Shown here: piece after piece, positions 17,263-26,039 of the stretch | How the letters are laid out: every line of letters starts with the position of its first letter | Position numbering within the stretch: the first letter of the stretch is position 1 | Source of the DNA: Ectopseudomonas composti | GTDB taxonomy: Bacteria > Pseudomonadota > Gammaproteobacteria > Pseudomonadales > Pseudomonadaceae | Assembly (NCBI RefSeq): GCF_900115475.1 | Contig: NZ_FOWP01000002.1 | Span: 1 to 64,000, forward strand | Reading direction: 5' to 3' | DNA length: 64,000 nucleotides | Made by a program: the position numbers and the translations under genes | Notes under the pieces: model-generated | The model's database searches: none | Told to the model about the DNA's origin: nothing | Seen by the model: only the letters and a program-made list of their open reading frames with translations

Positions 17263-17997
17263 TTACAGGTAGCGCCAGATCAGTTGGATACCGGCCAGCA
17301 GAATGCCCAGTCGGGCGATGCGGTAGAACCACAGGTGGTTGACCCGCGACTGCAGCCACAGGCCGCTCCACACGCCCAGCGGCACGATGGGCGCGAGCAT
17401 CAGGCTGAGCAGCAGGTTTTCCTGGGTGAACTGGCCCAGAGCCGCGTAGGGAAACAGCTTCGCGGCGTTGGTCAGCAGGAAGAACAGATTGATGGTGGCG
17501 ACGAAGCGCACCTTGTCCAGTTGCTGCGGCATCAGGTGCATCATCACCGGCGGGCCGCCGGCGTGGGCGACGAAACTGGTGAACCCGGCCAGGCTCGACA
17601 GCAGTGTGCCACGCCCCTTGTGCAGCGGGCGTGGCGCCTGGTTGCCGAGCAGCAGTCCGAGTCCGACGAAGAGGATGGCGATGGCGCCGATCAACAAGCC
17701 AATGGCACGTTCGTCGAACAAACCGAAGGTCAGCGAGCCGATGGCGATGCCGATCACCGCGCCGGGCAGCATGACCTTGAGGTTGGCCGTATCCCATTTG
17801 CCCCAGTAGGCCTTGAGGCCCACCACATCGGCCAGGCAGAGAATCGGCAGCATCACTGCCACCGCCTGTTTCGGTGACGTGGCCAGTGCCAGCAGCGGCA
17901 CGGCGATGCCGCCCAGGGCGCCACCGAAGCCGCCCTTGGACAGCCCGGTGAGAAACACCGCCGGCAGGGCGAACAGAAGGAAATCGTGCAGGGTCAT
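17263..17997 (-). CDS. TauE/SafE family sulfite/anion exporter
   Basis: A 244-residue polytopic inner-membrane protein with about eight hydrophobic helices. Family marks are FLTGLSKGGFGGALGGIAVPLL near the start and SSLAGFTSFVAHAGGPPVMMHLMP in the middle, the two half-repeats of TauE/SafE permeases. Members move sulfite, sulfoacetate or similar organosulfur anions; the substrate here is not predictable. ATG at 17997 (MTLHDFLLFALP) begins exactly at the first helix. Divergent from the EamA gene at 18137. Confidence 0.9.
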   Translation of the reverse strand: MTLHDFLLFALPAVFLTGLSKGGFGGALGGIAVPLLALATSPKQAVAVMLPILCLADVVGLKAYWGKWDTANLKVMLPGAVIGIAIGSLTFGLFDERAIGLLIGAIAILFVGLGLLLGNQAPRPLHKGRGTLLSSLAGFTSFVAHAGGPPVMMHLMPQQLDKVRFVATINLFFLLTNAAKLFPYAALGQFTQENLLLSLMLAPIVPLGVWSGLWLQSRVNHLWFYRIARLGILLAGIQLIWRYL

Positions 17998-18136
17998 GGG
18001 CTTGGCGTAACGCGACAGAAGCGCGCAGGTTAGCAGCCGCACGTGGCTGTGTGGCTTTTTTCCTCGGTCTCTGTGTCTGTCTGCTGCGCTGGGAGGCTGC
18101 TCTAATGCCTGCTCACTCAAGGCGAGGTTTGTGCTC

Positions 18137-19030
18137 ATGTCACCCAAGGATCTGCTACTGGCGCTGCTGGTGATCGTCGTCTGGGGGCTGAACTTCGTGG
18201 TGATCAAGGTCGGCCTGCACGGCATGCCACCGATGCTGATGGGGGCTCTGCGTTTCATGCTCGCGGCATTCCCGGCGATCCTCTTCGTGCGTCGGCCGCA
18301 GGTGCCGCTGCGCTGGATGCTGGCCTATGGCATGACCATTTCGCTGGGGCAGTTCGCCTTTCTCTTCTATGCCATGTACGTCGGCATGCCGGCTGGGCTG
18401 GCATCGCTGGTGCTGCAGTCGCAGGCGTTCTTCACCCTGTTCTTCGCCGCGCTGTTTCTCGGCGAGCGTCTGCGCGGCAGCAACCTGTTCGGTTTGCTGG
18501 TGGCGGCCAGCGGCCTGGTACTGATCGGTTTGCAGGGCGGGCAGGCGATGACCCTGGCCGGCTTCGCCCTGACCATCGCTGCCGCCTCGATGTGGGCACT
18601 GGGCAACGTGGTGACGCGCAAGTTGGGCAAGGTCAACCTGGTCGGGTTGGTGGTCTGGGGCAGCCTGATCCCGCCGCTGCCGTTTCTGGCCCTGTCGCTG
18701 TGGCTGGAGGGGCCGGCGCTGATCAGCCAGTCGTTGCGCTCGCTCGGCCTGGATTCGATGCTGGTGCTGGCCTACTTGGCGTTTGGCGCCACCATTCTCG
18801 GCTATGGGCTATGGAGTCGCCTGCTGTCGCGTTATCCAGCCAGCCAGGTGGCGCCATTTTCGCTGCTGGTACCGGTGGTGGGCATCAGCTCCTCGGGGCT
18901 GTTGCTGGGCGAGCGTCTTGGCGCCTTGCAGATGGCCGGCGCGGCGCTGGTCATGGCCGGCTTACTGATCAACGTCTGGGGCGGGCGCCTGCTCGATAGC
19001 TGGCGCCAACGCGAGCCGACGCTGCCGTAG
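18137..19030 (+). CDS. EamA/DMT family transporter
   Basis: A 297-residue drug/metabolite transporter with ten hydrophobic helices arranged as two EamA repeats (WGLNFVVIKVGLHGMPPMLMGALRFM in the first; WALGNVVTRKLGKVN and FSLLVPVVGISSSGLLLGERL in the second). The opening strongly resembles the O-acetylserine/cysteine exporter branch (E. coli EamA/YdeD), which is the best guess for substrate. ATG at 18137 is preferred to the GTG at 18131 since the GGCGAGG site lies at a proper distance. Confidence 0.88.
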   Translation: MSPKDLLLALLVIVVWGLNFVVIKVGLHGMPPMLMGALRFMLAAFPAILFVRRPQVPLRWMLAYGMTISLGQFAFLFYAMYVGMPAGLASLVLQSQAFFTLFFAALFLGERLRGSNLFGLLVAASGLVLIGLQGGQAMTLAGFALTIAAASMWALGNVVTRKLGKVNLVGLVVWGSLIPPLPFLALSLWLEGPALISQSLRSLGLDSMLVLAYLAFGATILGYGLWSRLLSRYPASQVAPFSLLVPVVGISSSGLLLGERLGALQMAGAALVMAGLLINVWGGRLLDSWRQREPTLP

Positions 19031-19114
19031 GGTGTGCTGCGCCCCTGGCCTGATCATGCCTGGCGCTCTGGTGCGCACGGCGCACCCTGCGGTGCAAATG
19101 CGCTCCGTGTCGGC

Positions 19115-19663
19115 TCAGTCTTGCGGGCGTTTTTCCGGTAGGCGTTCGAGAATCTGATCAAGGCGTTGCTGGATGCGTTGGTCGATCTTCTCGTGCAGGC
19201 GCATGATTTCCAGCTCGGCGCGCAGGTTAACCTCGAAGTCCAGACTCGCGGCCAGGCGATCCTTCGCCGCCTGGCGGTTCTGGCTCATCATGATGATCGG
19301 CGCCTGGATCGCGGCCAGGGTCGACAGCATCAGGTTGAGGAAGATGTAAGGGTAGGGGTCGAAGGCCATGCCGAAGTGCGACAGCACATCGGTGTTGATC
19401 AGCATCCAGCCAAGCATGGTCAGCGCGAAGCAGATGATGAAGGTCCAGGAGCCACCGACGGCCGCGACCTTGTCCGACAGCCGTTCGCCGAAACTCGACT
19501 GTTCGTCCGAGGCATCGGCGACGTCACGGCTGATGGGGCGGCGCTGGTGGATCTGTTCGAGCACATGGCTTTCTTCCGGCTCGAGTTCGTGGATTGCCTT
19601 GCCAAGTAGGTTCTGGGCAAGTTGTTGTAGCGTGTGTGGGGTGTTGTTGCTCATCGTGGCCAT
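19115..19663 (-). CDS. DUF1003 membrane protein
   Basis: A 182-residue protein of the DUF1003 family. An N-terminal soluble part (LEPEESHVLEQIHQRRPISRDV) leads to two transmembrane helices (GGSWTFIICFALTMLGWMLIN and YPYIFLNLMLSTLAAIQAPIIMMSQNRQA) and then a cytoplasmic coiled coil (LRAELEIMRLHEKIDQRIQQ). This layout is standard for the family, whose function is not established. A second ATG nine bases inside (19654) is an alternative start. Convergent-side neighbour is the EamA gene; the sensor cyclase lies 51 bp upstream on the other side. Confidence 0.87.
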   Translation of the reverse strand: MATMSNNTPHTLQQLAQNLLGKAIHELEPEESHVLEQIHQRRPISRDVADASDEQSSFGERLSDKVAAVGGSWTFIICFALTMLGWMLINTDVLSHFGMAFDPYPYIFLNLMLSTLAAIQAPIIMMSQNRQAAKDRLAASLDFEVNLRAELEIMRLHEKIDQRIQQRLDQILERLPEKRPQD

Positions 19664-19714
19664 TCATCCGAGGCAGAGACGTCGAAGCGATGCTGAACCG
19701 CTTCAGGTGTCTTG

Positions 19715-21241
19715 TCATCCCTGATGTTGGCTCTCGACCTCGGTGCTTTTCATGCAGTTACGGCCGTTACTCTTGGCCCGATAAAGGGCTTGATCAGCTG
19801 CTTCGATCAACGCCAGCGCCAATACCGAGCTGTCCCGTTGATCCGGCGTCAGGTTGGCTACGCCAGCACTGACGGTGACCCTTGCGAAAGGGCTCGCTTC
19901 ATGACGTAGGTGGCGCTGCTCCAGCGCCTGCATGAACGCTTGTGCCACGGCCGTGGCACCTTCGCCCGTGGTGTTCGGCAAGATCACCGCCAGTTCCTCG
20001 CCGCCGTAGCGTGCGGCCAGATCGCCGGGCCTGCGCACGCATTGTTTGAGCAGCGCCGCCACCGTGCGCAGGCAGTCATCGCCGGCTACATGGCCGTAGC
20101 GATCGTTGTAGCGCTTGAACAGATCGATATCGAGCAGCAGCAGTGACAGCGAAGAGCCACGGCGCTGGGCACGGCGAATCTCCACTTCGAGGGTCTGGTC
20201 GAAACTGCGGCGGTTGGCCAGGCCAGTCAAGCCGTCCTGGGAGGCAAGCACTTCCAGTCGTGCATTGGCATCGAGCAGTTCTTCCTTGGCGCTGAGCAAC
20301 TGGCGCTCGGCGCGCATGCGGCGGCGGATGTCGACGATCAGGCGCTGGCCGATGATCCCGACGGCCACCAGCAACAGCAGAATCAGGCTGGCGAACAACT
20401 GGGCATTGTGGCGCCAGGGTTCCAGAGCGTCTTCTCGGCCAAGGGCGACGATGGTGATCAGCGGCAGGCGATCATTGCGCCGGAAGGCGTAGACACGCTC
20501 GACACCGTCGATGCGGGACGTCTGTACGATAGTACCTTCACGGTGGTCGTGCAGCCTTTGCAGAATGGGCGATTCAGACCAGTCCATGCCGACATCCTGC
20601 TCACGGAATGGTTGGCGAAACAGCAGCTTGGCGTCGCCGGTAGAAAGGCTCATCGAGCCGTGCTCGCCAAGATCCAGGCTGCCGAAGAAACTCAGAAAGC
20701 GCTCGACGTCCAGCGTCACCGCGACCACACCAGCGAAGCGCCCCTGACCATCGTTCAGCCGCCGGCTGACGGTAAAGACCCAGTCACCGGTGATGCGGCT
20801 TTTGATGGTGGGGCCAATGAAGGTGTCGGTAGAGGGATCGTCGCGGTGATGAATGAAAAAAGCGCGATCAGCGGCGTTAAGGCCCTGTTCGGGAGGGAGG
20901 GGCGATGACAGTTGGCGATTGCCTAGCTGGTCATAGATGACGATGGCATTGGCCAGGCCAAGCACTTCACTCTGCTTCTGCAATAGCGCCTCGAGGCGCT
21001 CTGGTTGTTGAGTCGCCGGGCCGTTCTGCAGGCGATCGCTCAACTCGATTAAGACCAGTTCGGATTGCCGAATGACCCCTTCCGCGTAGTTGTCCAGCGC
21101 CTGAACCAGGTTGAGGTTGGCGACGTTCAACTCATGCAACGCGCGCTCACGAGAGAACCAGACCTGCCAGGCGGTGAGCAACGCCAGCGACAGGCAAATG
21201 AATACCAGCAGAATGGAGGTGAGCCGAATACCGCGTTTCAT
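19715..21241 (-). CDS. Sensor diguanylate cyclase with periplasmic Cache-like domain
   Basis: A 508-residue protein: one N-terminal membrane helix, a periplasmic region of about 240 residues with Cache-type features (FIHHRDDPSTDTFIGPTIKSR, then TGDWVFTVSRRLND and GVVAVTLDVERFLSFF), a second helix near residue 280, a short coiled linker and a C-terminal GGDEF domain. The active site reads RYGGEELAVILPN, the accepted GGEEL variant, with DGLTGLANRRSFD ahead. It would make c-di-GMP in response to an extracytoplasmic ligand. An intrinsic terminator for the upstream ppiC gene lies in the 88-bp gap before its start. Confidence 0.9.
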   Translation of the reverse strand: MKRGIRLTSILLVFICLSLALLTAWQVWFSRERALHELNVANLNLVQALDNYAEGVIRQSELVLIELSDRLQNGPATQQPERLEALLQKQSEVLGLANAIVIYDQLGNRQLSSPLPPEQGLNAADRAFFIHHRDDPSTDTFIGPTIKSRITGDWVFTVSRRLNDGQGRFAGVVAVTLDVERFLSFFGSLDLGEHGSMSLSTGDAKLLFRQPFREQDVGMDWSESPILQRLHDHREGTIVQTSRIDGVERVYAFRRNDRLPLITIVALGREDALEPWRHNAQLFASLILLLLVAVGIIGQRLIVDIRRRMRAERQLLSAKEELLDANARLEVLASQDGLTGLANRRSFDQTLEVEIRRAQRRGSSLSLLLLDIDLFKRYNDRYGHVAGDDCLRTVAALLKQCVRRPGDLAARYGGEELAVILPNTTGEGATAVAQAFMQALEQRHLRHEASPFARVTVSAGVANLTPDQRDSSVLALALIEAADQALYRAKSNGRNCMKSTEVESQHQG

Positions 21242-21287
21242 GTCTGAAACCCAGAGCCCTACTGCAGGAATGTTGGAAAAGGCTTGG

Positions 21288-21318
21288 GAAAAAGAAGAGC
21301 CGCAGTGGCGGCCCTTCC
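21288..21318 (-). terminator. Rho-independent terminator after ppiC
   Basis: On the minus strand, GGGCCGC pairs with GCGGCTC (one G-U) across a short loop and is followed by TTCTTTTTCC. It lies directly after the ppiC stop codon, ahead of the sensor cyclase gene. Confidence 0.75.
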
Positions 21319-21329
21319 GTTATGTACCA

Positions 21330-21611
21330 TCAGTCCTGGCGGCTGGTGACTTCCAGCAGGTGATAGCCGAACTGGGTCTTCACCGGACCTTGCACCACGC
21401 CAACCGGCGCGCTGAAGACCACGGTGTCGAATTCCTTGACCATCTGGCCGGGGCCGAACGAGCCCAGGTCGCCGCCGCTACGGCCGGACGGGCAGGAGGA
21501 GTTGTCTTTGGCCAACTGGGCGAAGTCGGCGCCGCCTTCGATGGCGGTTTTCAGTTCGTTGCACTTGTCTTCGCTGGCAACCAGGATGTGGCGGGCAGTG
21601 GCGCGGGCCAT
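21330..21611 (-). CDS. ppiC: Parvulin-type peptidyl-prolyl isomerase
   Basis: A 93-residue single-domain parvulin, exactly the length of E. coli PpiC. The whole rotamase core is visible: ATARHILVASEDKCNELK, GADFAQLAKDNSSCPS, GGDLGSFGPGQMVKEFD and TQFGYHLLEVTSR. It catalyses cis-trans isomerisation of prolyl bonds, here presumably in the cytoplasm as there is no signal sequence. Start at 21611 is fixed by a strong GGAGG site. Single-gene unit with its own terminator. Confidence 0.95.
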   Translation of the reverse strand: MARATARHILVASEDKCNELKTAIEGGADFAQLAKDNSSCPSGRSGGDLGSFGPGQMVKEFDTVVFSAPVGVVQGPVKTQFGYHLLEVTSRQD

Positions 21612-21778
21612 GGGAGTACCTCCTATCAATGAAGGTGCAGAGCCTAGCGCAATCGCCTCGACAAGCAAACGGTAGGCCGTTCGTCCATCTGTCAGGAGTC
21701 GTTTCGGCATCCGGCTTGTCCCAACTTCTGTAAGCGGGCATTGGCCCTTAACTCAGGCTCCACCGAGGAGACTTGCAG

Positions 21779-22120
21779 ATGAACACCCTGAGCATCGACG
21801 GTTGGCGCAAGGCCGATAACGACAGTAAATCCGTCCCCATCGGTACCCTGCAGTTCCATGTCAGTGAGGCGGAGCACCTGCGCCTGGAACAGACCGAGGA
21901 GGAGCTGCAGCGCAGCGGGGTCAGAGACGCGATGATCGACGCCGACATGCAGACCTTGGCGCTGGTCATGCCGGATGGCTTCGGCCCGCTAAGTGAATGC
22001 AAGTGGCGCGTGTACATTGGCGGCGAGGCGTCGCGTGGCCAGTTTCATCTGCTCGGCTACAGCGCCGCAGATGGCTGCCTGATCTACAGCAACGCGGTAA
22101 TGGTCGATCTGCTGGGTTGA
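21779..22120 (+). CDS. Conserved hypothetical protein, 113 aa
   Basis: A soluble 113-residue protein with no recognised domain. It starts MNTLSIDGWRKADNDSKSVP, has an acidic helix (EAEHLRLEQTEEELQ) and a C-terminal beta-rich part (ECKWRVYIGGEASRGQFHL, SNAVMVDLLG). GAGGAG lies 9 nt before the ATG. Codon use is normal for the genome. Stands between ppiC and another unknown gene on the same strand. Confidence 0.7.
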   Translation: MNTLSIDGWRKADNDSKSVPIGTLQFHVSEAEHLRLEQTEEELQRSGVRDAMIDADMQTLALVMPDGFGPLSECKWRVYIGGEASRGQFHLLGYSAADGCLIYSNAVMVDLLG

Positions 22121-22254
22121 CCGCCGCGGGCAAAACCTTGCCTCGGAGTGGCAAGCCGCTGCCACGATGTACTGCGCAGGCCTCGTATTCACTGGCCTGC
22201 AGCGGCTGGCCCGGAATCTGCTTTGCATGAGCAAACGGATTTCGCGGAGGCCCC

Positions 22255-22704
22255 ATGACCAGTATCAACAACAGCACGCCTGCCATGCTCAGTTACTACG
22301 GCAGCCAGCTCAACAATCGTTCGAGTTCGACCAGCGGCGAGGCCGATGGGCAGGCCAGCCAGGATCCGATTGCCGATCTACGGCGTTTTGCCAAGCAGGT
22401 GGTGGCGCGCAGCGAGGGCGGCTTGTTGCGCGCCATGAACGGTGGCGCATCGAACTCCAGCAGCGCCGTGCAGCGCAGCGCCGACAGCCAGCCGGCGAAA
22501 CCTTCGGTGATTCAGTTGCCGGACGTGATGCAGCTGGATCGTGACGATGCCGCCAAGCTGCTGCAGCAGGTGCAGAAGATGGTGGATGCCGGTCTCGATG
22601 GCAGTGTGCGCATCGCTGGGCACAATGGCGACCAGCAGACCGACTCGCTGGAAACCTATCGCCAGTGGTTGCAGGAAAAAGGCGGAGTCAGCGTCTACGC
22701 CTGA
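22255..22704 (+). CDS. Hypothetical Ser/Asn-rich protein, 149 aa
   Basis: A 149-residue protein with a low-complexity, probably disordered N-terminal half (MTSINNSTPAMLSYYGSQLN, NRSSSTSGEADGQAS) and a more ordered C-terminal half (PDVMQLDRDDAAKLLQQVQKM, then SLETYRQWLQEKGGVSVYA). No signal peptide. GGAGG precedes the ATG. The composition is reminiscent of small flagellar or surface-associated proteins, but nothing proves that. Ends 11 bp from the convergent cyclase gene. Confidence 0.65.
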   Translation: MTSINNSTPAMLSYYGSQLNNRSSSTSGEADGQASQDPIADLRRFAKQVVARSEGGLLRAMNGGASNSSSAVQRSADSQPAKPSVIQLPDVMQLDRDDAAKLLQQVQKMVDAGLDGSVRIAGHNGDQQTDSLETYRQWLQEKGGVSVYA

Positions 22705-22715
22705 TCTGCCTCCGC

Positions 22716-23756
22716 TCAGTCCAGGGCGGGCGCCATGTTCTCTTGAGTGATCACCCGGTTACGCCCGGCGCGCTTGGCCGCGTAGGTGCGCCTGTCTGCC
22801 GCTTGCATCAGCTCGTCCAGTGATTGCCCGTCCACCCCGAAACAGGCCACGCCAGCGCTCAGCGTCATGTGCAGTGTGCTGTCATCCACGACCAGCGGCT
22901 CGGCAGCCAGGCGCTCGCGCAGGCTCTCGGCAATGTCACGCGCCTGCGCCGTCTTGCTGCCTGACAACAGCACGGCAAACTCCTCGCCGCCCAGGCGACA
23001 GAACAGATCATTGATGCGCAGGCGCTGCGCCAGCACCTTGGCGAAGTGAGCCAGGGCGCGGTCGCCGACTTCATGGCCGAAGCGGTCGTTGATCTGCTTG
23101 AAGTGATCGATATCGATGAACACCAGCGAAAGCGGCGTACCGTTGCGCAGGGCGTGGGCGCGCTCGCGCTCGAAAACCTCCGCCAGCTTCAGCCGGTTCG
23201 GCAGGCCGGTCAGGGCATCGGTAGTGGCCTGCTCGGTCAGGCGTTTTTCGTTGAGAATGCGGCTGCGTTCATAAATGTGCGCGAAGATCATCACTGCCAG
23301 ACTGGCCAGGCCGAGGTTGGCGATGATCTCCACGTTCTGCAGGATTTCGTCGGAAGAAAACCGCCGACTGAAGACGAACAGGCCGATGCCCACGAACAGA
23401 ATCGAGCCGTACATCCCCAGGCGCAGCCCCAATAGCAGGTAGCAGATGATCGGAATTGTCTGTATCCAGGCGAACACCGCGAAGCTAGTGGTGGTCTGAG
23501 CCAGCGCCACAATCATGATGCTGAAGAACGGCAGCAGGTAAATCGCGGTCAATAGCTGCAGATTGCTCGTTTTATCGATGATGGTCAGCAGATACAGCGA
23601 CACGCCGGCGTAGCCGATCTCCAGACCAGCCAGCAGCCAGTTGTCGTGCATCAGATTGACCACCGAGAAGAACAAACCGCCGATCATGGTGATCCATAGC
23701 AAGGCTTTGAGGACCAGGCGGCGATGTTGTTCGGTCTTTGCGAAGTAACCGGGCAT
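22716..23756 (-). CDS. Membrane diguanylate cyclase (GGEEF)
   Basis: A 346-residue protein with an N-terminal region of about five or six transmembrane helices (from VLKALLWITMIGGLFFSVVN to NLGLASLAVMIFAHIYERS) and a C-terminal GGDEF domain. Key motifs are TDALTGLPNRLKLAE, DHFKQINDRFGHEVGD and CRLGGEEFAVLLSG, so it should be catalytically active. Ligand sensed by the membrane region is unknown. No partner gene; the CAP-domain gene is divergent 186 bp away. Confidence 0.9.
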   Translation of the reverse strand: MPGYFAKTEQHRRLVLKALLWITMIGGLFFSVVNLMHDNWLLAGLEIGYAGVSLYLLTIIDKTSNLQLLTAIYLLPFFSIMIVALAQTTTSFAVFAWIQTIPIICYLLLGLRLGMYGSILFVGIGLFVFSRRFSSDEILQNVEIIANLGLASLAVMIFAHIYERSRILNEKRLTEQATTDALTGLPNRLKLAEVFERERAHALRNGTPLSLVFIDIDHFKQINDRFGHEVGDRALAHFAKVLAQRLRINDLFCRLGGEEFAVLLSGSKTAQARDIAESLRERLAAEPLVVDDSTLHMTLSAGVACFGVDGQSLDELMQAADRRTYAAKRAGRNRVITQENMAPALD

Positions 23757-23941
23757 CAGTGTTCTCGAGCGGGAGAGGCGAGTGCGTAAGGTGTGTGATG
23801 ACGATAGATGGCGTCATGCAGGAACCCTGCCGTTCGTCCGCGATGCCAGTGCACGCGGGCGTTCGAAGGGACTAGGAAGCCGGCAGTGATCCTGTGCCGG
23901 GAAATGCGTCAGAATCACGACGTTAGTTGGGAGAGGGCTGT

Positions 23942-24802
23942 ATGACAACAACAACGAGCAAATGGGGATGGCAAGCCTGCCTGCTGGCGCTGCTGTTTAT
24001 GGGCGTATGGAGCGCGGCTCAGGCCGCTGAGGATCAGGTGCTGATCGAGACGATCAACGCCTATCGCAGTGAGGTGCAACGCTGTGGCGTGCAGGCCTCC
24101 GAGCCTCTGCCGCCGTTGGCCAACGACCCACGCCTGATACTGTCTGCCAATGGCACTGCAGATCTGCAGGATTCGTTGAGCGCTGCCGGTTATCCACTGG
24201 TCAACGTCCAGGCCATCACGCTCTCGGGGCCGCGCAACGCACAGGCCGCCATGCAGGCGCTGAGCGAAAGCTTCTGCCGTGTGCTGCTCGACCCGCAGTT
24301 CATCGATATTGGCGTCAGCCAGCATGACCGCGACTGGCGCATCGTTCTCGCCCGCCCGCTGCTCAGCGGGCGCCTGCAAACCTGGCAGACCGAGGGGGAA
24401 AGTCTGTTGCTGCAGATCAACTCGGCCCGCGCCGAGGCACGCCAATGTGGTGACCAGCGCTTTGCTGCCGCCGCGCCACTGGTATGGAACGCCGAGTTGG
24501 GCAGCGCCGCCGAGAGCCATAGCCGGGCTATGGCCAACGGCAACTTCTTCGCTCACCAGGGGCCTGACGGTCTGACGCCGGGTGACCGAGCCGAGCTGGC
24601 GGGTTACAGCGGTACCAAGGTCGGTGAGAACATCGCTGCCGCACTGGATACCACCGCCAAGGTGGTCGAGGGTTGGCTGGCCAGTTCCGGGCACTGCGCC
24701 AACATCATGAACCCGGAGTTCAGCGAGCTAGGCGCCGCCTATGCCAACGACCCGCAGAGCGACGCTGGCATCTATTGGACGGCGTTGTTCGGCGGTGAGT
24801 GA
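23942..24802 (+). CDS. Secreted CAP (SCP/PR1-like) domain protein
   Basis: A 286-residue exported protein with a signal peptide (to about AAQAAEDQ). The C-terminal about 130 residues are a CAP domain: LLLQINSARAEARQCG, LVWNAELGSAAESHSRAMANGNFFAHQGPDG, VGENIAAALDTTAKVVEGWLASSGHCANIMN and YWTALFGG. The N-terminal half begins with a similar LIETINAYRSEVQRCG and probably is a second, degenerate CAP module. Bacterial CAP proteins are extracellular; no activity is assigned. Start at 23942 has a GGGAG site. Confidence 0.88.
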   Translation: MTTTTSKWGWQACLLALLFMGVWSAAQAAEDQVLIETINAYRSEVQRCGVQASEPLPPLANDPRLILSANGTADLQDSLSAAGYPLVNVQAITLSGPRNAQAAMQALSESFCRVLLDPQFIDIGVSQHDRDWRIVLARPLLSGRLQTWQTEGESLLLQINSARAEARQCGDQRFAAAAPLVWNAELGSAAESHSRAMANGNFFAHQGPDGLTPGDRAELAGYSGTKVGENIAAALDTTAKVVEGWLASSGHCANIMNPEFSELGAAYANDPQSDAGIYWTALFGGE

Positions 24803-24811
24803 GTGTTTGCG

Positions 24812-25399
24812 TCAGTTGACGCCGAACACCTTGGCCAGGTGCTGTTCGTAGCGCGCCACGTCGTGCTCGATGCTCGGCACTTTCATCACGTCATTGCAGA
24901 TGAAGGTGGGCAGGCCAGTCATTCCGAGGAATTCGTTGGCCTTGTGGAAGGGGAAGTACACTGCATCCACGCCTTTGCCTTCGAAGAAGTCGGTCGGGTC
25001 TTCGAAGGCCTGCACCGGGGCGTTCCAGGTCAGCGACAGCATGTACTGTTTGCCCTGGATCAGCCCGCCGCTGCCGTACTTCTGCGACGCATCGGAGCGG
25101 GTACGGCCGTCGTTGGCGTACAGGCTGCCGTGGCCTTCGGTGAACACCTCGTCCAGATACTTCTTGACCGTCCAGGGCGCCCCCATCCACCAGCCGGGCA
25201 TCTGGTAGATCACCACGTCGGCCCAGAGGAATTTCTGCACTTCTTCTTCCACGTCGTAGCCACCGTCGATGAAGGTGGTCTTGACGTCGAAACCGGCGCG
25301 ATCGAGAAAGGCCACCGCCGCATCATGCAGGGTGGTGTTGTATTGGCCGTGGGAATGGGCGAATGCTTTGCCGCCGTTGAGCAGGAGGATCTTTTTCAT
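24812..25399 (-). CDS. mdaB: MdaB-type NADPH:quinone reductase
   Basis: A 195-residue flavodoxin-fold quinone reductase matching MdaB along its full length (E. coli MdaB is of about the same size). Visible blocks are KKILLLNGGKAFAHSHGQYN, ADVVIYQMPGWWMGAPWTVKK, EGHGSLYANDGRTRSD and LTWNAPVQAFEDP. It reduces quinones by two electrons with NADPH and FAD, avoiding semiquinone formation. It is divergent from the monooxygenase-like gene at 25553, whose E. coli counterpart YgiN is an MdaB neighbour and partner. Confidence 0.93.
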   Translation of the reverse strand: MKKILLLNGGKAFAHSHGQYNTTLHDAAVAFLDRAGFDVKTTFIDGGYDVEEEVQKFLWADVVIYQMPGWWMGAPWTVKKYLDEVFTEGHGSLYANDGRTRSDASQKYGSGGLIQGKQYMLSLTWNAPVQAFEDPTDFFEGKGVDAVYFPFHKANEFLGMTGLPTFICNDVMKVPSIEHDVARYEQHLAKVFGVN

Positions 25400-25552
25400 C
25401 GGGGTTCTCCAGAAAATGTGGCGGCAGGTTATCGAGCCCTGCGCGTGCGAAACACCCCGGAACGGTCAAATCATTGTTGACTGAAAGTCATGAAAGGTTC
25501 GGCGAATGCTGCGATATGGTGAGGCATCTTCCCATGTCGAGAAACCTACCTC

Positions 25553-25861
25553 ATGTACGGCTTCATCCTTCACGCCCATACCAAGCCCGAGCAGGCTGAT
25601 GCCTTCGAGCAGCTGTTTCGCAGCTATGTCGAACCCAGCCGCGCCGAGCCCGGCTGCATCGAATATCACATGCTGCGCGATGCGCAGGATCCGACGCTGT
25701 TCATCTTCTACGAGGTGTGGGCATCACCGGAGGCTTTCGAGCTGCACGTGGCCCTGCCGCATATGCGCGAATTTCACGACAAGCGCATGGACTACCTGCG
25801 CCGTGATTTCGAGATCCGCGAGATCGAGATGCTCAGCCCGGCCCGTCGAGTGAGTCGCTGA
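25553..25861 (+). CDS. Antibiotic-biosynthesis-monooxygenase (ABM) domain protein, YgiN-like
   Basis: A 102-residue ferredoxin-like ABM protein. The conserved features are an N-terminal strand GFILHAHTKPEQADAFEQLF, EPGCIEYHMLRDAQDPTLFIFYE and WASPEAFELHVALPHMREF. In E. coli the equivalent YgiN works on quinols and is encoded next to mdaB; here the two genes are divergent with a shared 153-bp promoter region. That arrangement supports the same quinone-cycle role, by inference. Confidence 0.85.
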   Translation: MYGFILHAHTKPEQADAFEQLFRSYVEPSRAEPGCIEYHMLRDAQDPTLFIFYEVWASPEAFELHVALPHMREFHDKRMDYLRRDFEIREIEMLSPARRVSR

Positions 25862-25865
25862 AAAC

Positions 25866-25990
25866 CCGGTGCGCATGGCGCACCCTACTGGGTACATCGT
25901 TCTTGGTGCGCACGACCTGGGCGGCCCCGCGACACCCTACGGTGCGCGTCGCTGTTGTAGGGTGCGCTGTGCGCACCGAGGCCAAGACGA
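25866..25990. repeat. Clustered TAGGGTGCGC-type repeats
   Basis: Three to four half-copies of the GGTGCGC / GCGCACCCTAC repeat are packed here (about 25868-25888, 25909-25918, 25936-25946 and 25958-25980). This is the densest cluster of the family in the window; it separates the YgiN-like gene from the 3' end of the MerR-type gene. Confidence 0.65.
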
Positions 25991-26039
25991 TGCAGCCGCA
26001 GGCCCGAGCGCAAGCCGGCAACACCGGCACTGCGGCCGT

